A stretch of DNA of 64,000 nt from Actinomadura_C alba. Lineage in GTDB: Bacteria > Actinomycetota > Actinomycetes > Streptosporangiales > Streptosporangiaceae. The position numbers were made by a program, and so were the translations under genes. The stretch covers positions 1 through 64,000 of the forward strand of contig NZ_BAAAOK010000017.1 in the NCBI RefSeq assembly GCF_039530285.1. Direction: 5' to 3'. The notes under the pieces were generated by a model, which had not been told where the DNA came from, made no database searches, and was given only the letters and a program-made list of their open reading frames with translations. Positions 59,921 to 64,000 of the stretch are shown one piece after another. Positions within the stretch are counted from its first letter, which is position 1, and each line of letters begins with the position of its first letter.

Positions 59921-61372
59921 ATGGGCGAGCTGCAGGAGTTCTCGAACCTGATCGGCGGCGAGTTCCGGCCCGCCGCCGGTGGCGAGACGCTCGACTCGGT
60001 CAATCCCGCGACCGGCGCCGTCTGGGCGCGCGTCCCGCGGAGCACCGCCGAGGACGCCGACGCCGCCGTCACGGCCGCCCGCGCGGCGTTCCCGGCGTGG
60101 TCGGCCATGCCCGCCGCCGGGCGCGCGCACTTCCTGCGCAAGGTGGCCGAGGTGTTCGTGGCCAACGCCGAGGAACTGGCCACGATCGAGACCCGCGACA
60201 ACGGCCGCATCATCACCGAGACCGCCAAGCGGGACGTGCCCGGCATGTCCTATCTCTGGCACATGGCCGCCGCTGAGTGCGGCACCGCTGTCGAGGGCAA
60301 GACAGTGATCCTCGGCCCGGGCGGCATGGGCTTCACGCGCCGCGTCCCGTACGGCGTGGTGGTGGGCATCATCCCGTGGAACTCCCCCATCTCGACCTTC
60401 TCGGCCAAGGCGGCGTTCGCCCTGGCCGCGGGCAACACTGTGGTCATCAAGCCGGCCGAACAGGCGTCGGTGTCGACGCTGCGGCTCGGCGAGCTGCTGC
60501 GCGAGGTCCTGCCCCCCGGCGTGCTCAACATCGTGTCCGGGCTGGGCAAGGAGACGGGAGACGCTCTCGTCCGCCATCCGGGCGTGGACCGGATCAGCCT
60601 CACCGGCTCGACCGAGACCGCCCGGGTCGTGACCCGCGCCAGCACGGACGCCCTCAAGCCGCTGGCGTTCGAGCTGGGCGGCAAGTCGCCCAACATCGTG
60701 TTCGCCGACGCCGATCTCGACGCGGCGGCCAAGGGCGTCTCGACGGAGAGCGTGTTCACCGCCAACGCCGGCCAGGTGTGCGTCGCCGGCTCGCGCATCC
60801 TCGTCCAGCGAGAGGTCCTCGACGAGCTGATCGGGCGGGTGACCGCCATCGCCGCGCGGATCCGCCTCGGTGAACCGCTCGACCCCGCGACCACGATGGG
60901 CCCGATCGTGTCCAGGGAGCAGTACGAGCGCGTCACGTCCTATCTGGAGATCGCGGCCAAGGAGCGCGCGGAGCTGGTGTTCGGCGGCCGGTTCGGGCCG
61001 GAACTCGTGGACGAGCCGTACGCGGGAGGCTACTGGGTGGAGCCGACGCTTTACAGCACCACCGACAACTCCCTGCGTGTCTGCCAGGAGGAGATCTTCG
61101 GGCCGGTCGCGGTGGTCCTCCCCTTCGACACCGAGGAGGAGGCCGTCGCGATCGCCAACGATTCGTCGTACGGCCTGGCCGCCGGAGTGTGGACCCGCGA
61201 CCTCGGCCGCGCCCAGCGGATGTTCCGCGACCTCCAGGCCGGGACGATCTGGGTGAACACTTACCGCAAGATGCCGCCCGGCCTGCCCTTCGAGGGGATG
61301 AAGGACAGCGGCTACGGCCACGACTCCGTACTCGCCAACACTCGCGAGAAGTCCTGCATCGTGAAGATCTAG
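59921..61372 (+). CDS. Aldehyde dehydrogenase family protein
   Basis: 483 residues, typical length. Catalytic Cys287 lies in NAGQVCVAGSR, the general base Glu251 in ELGGKSPN, and the NAD site in SLTGSTETARVV. It oxidises an aldehyde to a carboxylate using NAD(P); the physiological aldehyde is unknown. ATG 59921. Its end overlaps the convergent small gene at 61369 by four bases. Confidence 0.93.
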   Translation: MGELQEFSNLIGGEFRPAAGGETLDSVNPATGAVWARVPRSTAEDADAAVTAARAAFPAWSAMPAAGRAHFLRKVAEVFVANAEELATIETRDNGRIITETAKRDVPGMSYLWHMAAAECGTAVEGKTVILGPGGMGFTRRVPYGVVVGIIPWNSPISTFSAKAAFALAAGNTVVIKPAEQASVSTLRLGELLREVLPPGVLNIVSGLGKETGDALVRHPGVDRISLTGSTETARVVTRASTDALKPLAFELGGKSPNIVFADADLDAAAKGVSTESVFTANAGQVCVAGSRILVQREVLDELIGRVTAIAARIRLGEPLDPATTMGPIVSREQYERVTSYLEIAAKERAELVFGGRFGPELVDEPYAGGYWVEPTLYSTTDNSLRVCQEEIFGPVAVVLPFDTEEEAVAIANDSSYGLAAGVWTRDLGRAQRMFRDLQAGTIWVNTYRKMPPGLPFEGMKDSGYGHDSVLANTREKSCIVKI

Positions 61373-61725
61373 CCTCGCGCGCGCTCTACAGTGGCGTACG
61401 CCGTGTCGTCGTCGTGCTCCCACGGTCCGGTACGGCGCCACCCATTCGCCGCGAGCAGGTCATCCGCGGCACTCTCGATGCCGTCGCTGCCGCCATCCGC
61501 GCGCACAGTGGTCTCCAAGGTCTCTATGACGACGGTGGACTCGGGTATCTCCTCCTCGTCGCGGCCGTCGGCGATCTCCTGCGCAGTCGCGGTGACGTCG
61601 GCCACCGCGACTGCGAGGATGCCGGCGGTGATAACGACCGCGGCGACGTAGTCGCTGGCCTCGGGGTCATAGCGCGGGAGCCAGTTCGGGAGCTCATCAG
61701 GGAACTCAAACTGATCACCGATCAT
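61369..61725 (-). CDS. Hypothetical protein with one hydrophobic segment
   Basis: 118 residues: acidic start, a helix YVAAVVITAGILAVAVADV (about 26-45), then an acidic region and a compact C-terminal part GIESAADDLLAANGWRRTGPWEHDDDTAYATVERA. It has no recognised family. Convergent with the aldehyde dehydrogenase gene and overlapping it by four bases. ATG 61725. Confidence 0.6.
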   Translation of the reverse strand: MIGDQFEFPDELPNWLPRYDPEASDYVAAVVITAGILAVAVADVTATAQEIADGRDEEEIPESTVVIETLETTVRADGGSDGIESAADDLLAANGWRRTGPWEHDDDTAYATVERARG

Positions 61726-61951
61726 GGAGGAACCCGTCCGGGCCGCCGGAGCCTGCGCTCCGCCCCCACTGCCGGGCGGTCACGTAGCACATGACCGCAT
61801 GGTGCCACAGATCGCGGTTATCGACAGGTGACGCCGAGGCCTGTTCCGCGAGGGGTCGCGGCGGTGCGGGAGGTCACCGAGATCCCACCGGTCCGTGCGC
61901 TCATCCACGCCATCGCGAGCCGATCCGCGGTGAACGCGAAAGGATGGACGC

Positions 61952-62287
61952 ATGAACGACGACCTCACCCCCGAACGCCTGGGCACGCTCGTGCAAGTCT
62001 TCGTCCAGATCTTCACCGCGACGCCGGAGGATCTCCCGATCGTGGAGCGCGCCCGGATCACCATGCTTCGCCTTCCGGATGAAGCCGCGCAGGAGATCGG
62101 TCACCTGGCCGCTGAGATCGCCGAAGTCGCGGCGACCCGGCCCCGCGAGGAACAAGCGTCTGACCCTGCGCCCCCGGCGAGGCCGAACGCTGCGCCCTCG
62201 CACGGGCAGAAGGCGAACGGCCCGGCCGCAACGACCGGGCTGCCACATCAAAGCCCGGAACGGGCCACGTCCAAGGTGGCCGATTAG
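61952..62287 (+). CDS. Hypothetical helical protein
   Basis: 111 residues from ATG 61952, preceded by GGATGG at a good distance. The first 65 residues are predicted helical (LGTLVQVFVQIFTATPEDLP, ARITMLRLPDEAAQEIGHLAAEI), the rest is Pro/Ala-rich and disordered. It may regulate or accompany the kinase gene that starts 107 bp later. No homology recognised. Confidence 0.55.
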   Translation: MNDDLTPERLGTLVQVFVQIFTATPEDLPIVERARITMLRLPDEAAQEIGHLAAEIAEVAATRPREEQASDPAPPARPNAAPSHGQKANGPAATTGLPHQSPERATSKVAD

Positions 62288-62313
62288 CTGCCCTTTCGAC
62301 TGCCCGCGTAAGG

Positions 62314-62329
62314 CGAGACAGCCGTCTCG
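62314..62329. terminator. Small hairpin between the hypothetical gene and the kinase gene
   Basis: CGAGAC (62314-62319) and GTCTCG (62324-62329) with a 4-nt loop AGCC; 26 nt after the stop at 62287 and 65 nt before the kinase start. No U-run. It may be a terminator or operator. Confidence 0.35.
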
Positions 62330-62394
62330 GCAAGTGGAGATCTACTTCTGTCGTGCAGCCATCGCCGCGGATGGCTTGCGGTTAGGGTCGGGGC

Positions 62395-64000
62395 GTGGAC
62401 GATCATGTGCTGGCGGGCCGGTACCGGTTGACCTCGCTGCTGGGCCGGGGTGGGATGGGGGCCGTCTGGCGTGCTCACGACGAGCATCTTGGCCGGGAGG
62501 TGGCGGTCAAGGAACTGCGCCTGCCCGAGCATCTGACCGCCGACGAGCGGCGGACCTTGATCGCGCGGTTGGACCGGGAGGCGCGTGCCGCCGCCGGGCT
62601 GAAGCATCCGGGCATCGTCACCGTGCACGACCGGGTCACCGGTGACGACGGCCGCCCCTGGATCGTCATGGAACTGGTGCGCGGGCGTTCCCTGGAGGAG
62701 CTGCTGAGAGCGGAGGGGCCGCTGCCGCCGGTGCAGGTCGCGCGAATCGGCTTGCGGATGCTGGCCGCCGTGCGCGCGGCGCACCAAGCGGGCATCACGC
62801 ACCGGGACATCAAACCGGCCAACGTGCTGCTGGAGGACGAGCGCGTCGTCTTGACCGACTTCGGGATCGCGGCGGTCGACGGCGATACGACCCTGACCAT
62901 GTCGGGTGCGGTCATCGGTACTCCCGCCTTCATGTCGCCCGAGCAGGTGCGTGGCCTGGGGGCTACCGCCGCCTCCGACCTGTGGTCGCTCGGTGCGACG
63001 CTCTACGCGGCGGTGGAGGGCCGTCGTCCGTTCGAAGGCGCGAGCACCGGAGCGGTCTTCGTCGCCATCACGACCGAAGATCCCGCTCCCGCCGAACGGG
63101 CGGGACCCCTTGAGCCCACGATCATGGCGCTGCTGCAACGCGACCCGGACCGGCGCCCGACCACCGACCAACTCCACGCCCAGCTCACCCGGCTCGTGCA
63201 CACACCCGCCCCGCCGACCGCTCCAGACCCGTCCCCGGCCGCTCCGGACCCGGTGCCGACGGCTCTGGACCCGGTGCCGGCCGCTCCGGACCCGGTGCCG
63301 ACCGCTCTGGACCCGTCCCCGGCCCGGCCGCCGTCACCGCGGCGCAGACGACCCGTCCTCATCGCAACCGCCGCCGCGGCGGTGCTCGCCCTCACCGCGG
63401 CCGTGGTGGTGTCGGCGTTCATGTCGCGGAAGGCCTCGCCGGACGCCGGCGCGGGCAAGGGCGCGCTGGTCGGCGTGACCATGCCGGGGAACTCCTCCGA
63501 GCGTTGGATCCACGACGGCGAGAACGTCAAGAGCTCGCTGGAGAAGCTTGGCTACAAGGTCGACCTCCAGTACTCCGAGAACGACAACGCCACCCAGATC
63601 GAGAACCAGATCACCAAGGGTGCCAAGCTGCTGATCGTCACCGCGATCGACGGCGCCGCGCTCACCACCCAGCTCCAGCGGGCGGCCGACAAGCACATCC
63701 CGGTCATCGCCTACGACCGGCTGATCCACAAGTCGCCGAACGTGGACTACTACGCCACCTTCGACAACTACAAGGTCGGCGTCATGCAGGCCACCTCGCT
63801 GCTGGTCGGTCTCGGCCTGAAGAAGGAAGACGGCTCCGACGGCACCGCCAAGGGCCCGTTCAGCATCGAGATCTTCGCGGGGTCGCCGGACGACGACAAC
63901 GCCACGGTCTTCTACAACGGCGCGATGGACACGCTGAAGCCGTACCTGACGAAGGGCACCCTGGTCGTCAAGAGCGGTCAGACCGACTTCATGACCGCCG
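62395..64000 (+). CDS. Ser/Thr protein kinase fused to a periplasmic sugar-binding (ChvE/xylose-binding-type) domain, partial
   Basis: From GTG 62395, 535 residues are in the window without a stop. Kinase: Gly-loop GRGGMGAV (17-24), VAVK Lys39, HRDIKPAN with Asp138 and Asn143, DFG at 155-157, and GTPAFMSPE (175-183), all intact. Next a linker with repeated APDPVP/ALDPVP units (about 272-310), a basic RRRRP stop-transfer edge, one helix (about 321-344), and then GALVGVTMPGNSSERWIHDG, a start of the type-I periplasmic binding proteins for xylose/multiple sugars, continuing QIENQITKGAKLLIVTAIDG, IPVIAYDRLI, and YYATFDNYKVG. No lipobox precedes the second domain. It is probably a receptor kinase with an external sugar sensor. 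Confidence 0.93.
   Translation, partial: MDDHVLAGRYRLTSLLGRGGMGAVWRAHDEHLGREVAVKELRLPEHLTADERRTLIARLDREARAAAGLKHPGIVTVHDRVTGDDGRPWIVMELVRGRSLEELLRAEGPLPPVQVARIGLRMLAAVRAAHQAGITHRDIKPANVLLEDERVVLTDFGIAAVDGDTTLTMSGAVIGTPAFMSPEQVRGLGATAASDLWSLGATLYAAVEGRRPFEGASTGAVFVAITTEDPAPAERAGPLEPTIMALLQRDPDRRPTTDQLHAQLTRLVHTPAPPTAPDPSPAAPDPVPTALDPVPAAPDPVPTALDPSPARPPSPRRRRPVLIATAAAAVLALTAAVVVSAFMSRKASPDAGAGKGALVGVTMPGNSSERWIHDGENVKSSLEKLGYKVDLQYSENDNATQIENQITKGAKLLIVTAIDGAALTTQLQRAADKHIPVIAYDRLIHKSPNVDYYATFDNYKVGVMQATSLLVGLGLKKEDGSDGTAKGPFSIEIFAGSPDDDNATVFYNGAMDTLKPYLTKGTLVVKSGQTDFMTA

Noticed and set aside
63181..63480. Frameshift or gene-boundary artefact between the kinase and the sugar-binding domain
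   Set aside because: Codon-by-codon reading from 62395 to 64000 shows one uninterrupted frame, with a membrane helix between the domains.

Overview
This is a high-GC actinobacterial chromosome segment: coding sequence rich in GC3, many GTG starts, frequent ATGA/GTGA stop-start overlaps, a WhiB protein, a Cvn-type conservon and a DtxR/IdeR-type iron box. The gene mix (conservon, SWIM/DUF6493-like pair, receptor-type Ser/Thr kinase, two-gene lipid module like mycobacterial Rv2251-Rv2252) suits a filamentous actinomycete, perhaps order Streptosporangiales; the exact taxon is inference. I saw no rRNA, tRNA, CRISPR array, complete IS element or prophage.

Layout. 1-480: C-terminal remnant of a DHA2/QacA drug exporter. 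504-3.7 kb: a WYL regulator divergent from an epoxide hydrolase, then an ArsR/SRPBCC pair with a palindromic operator candidate. 4.2-11.6 kb: two small membrane proteins, an MFS exporter, a SWIM zinc-finger/DUF6493-like pair, an alkyltransferase and a Uma2 nuclease-fold protein. 11.7-18.7 kb: amidinotransferase-fold hydrolase, small conserved protein, SDR, glutathione peroxidase, two related tiny membrane proteins, an LCP cell-wall ligase and a divergent ABC exporter. 18.8-23.4 kb: a conservon (CvnD-C-B-A order on the map, transcribed A to D). 23.7-27.2 kb: an SsuA/TauA/NMT1-type ABC importer behind a potentially structured leader. 27.2-32.2 kb: family-A polymerase, DUF4234, metallophosphoesterase, YccF. 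32.3-37.0 kb: lipid kinase, AGPS-like flavoprotein, TetR and glycerol-3-phosphate dehydrogenase. 37.1-41.8 kb: iron-box-controlled sucrase/ferredoxin-like protein, WhiB, phosphoribosyltransferase, RsgA, YihY.

42.1-46.1 kb is an assimilatory sulfate reduction operon: ferredoxin-sulfite reductase, a zinc-ribbon small protein, CysH and a sirohydrochlorin chelatase, tightly overlapping. It is preceded by a 25-codon leader peptide with a terminal cysteine codon, the type thought to sense cysteine supply by ribosome stalling. 46.2-61.7 kb is mostly metabolism: acyl-CoA dehydrogenase/thioesterase with a TetR, GlgX, RibD-like reductase, an ATP-dependent DNA ligase, a Tat-exported PhoD phosphatase and an aldehyde dehydrogenase, with several perfect inverted repeats between genes.

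The most striking object is at the right edge (62395 to beyond 64000): one uninterrupted reading frame joins a complete Ser/Thr protein kinase, a Pro-rich repeat linker, a membrane helix and a ChvE/xylose-binding-type periplasmic sugar-binding domain. This architecture suggests a single-chain sugar-sensing receptor kinase; the C-terminus lies outside the window.
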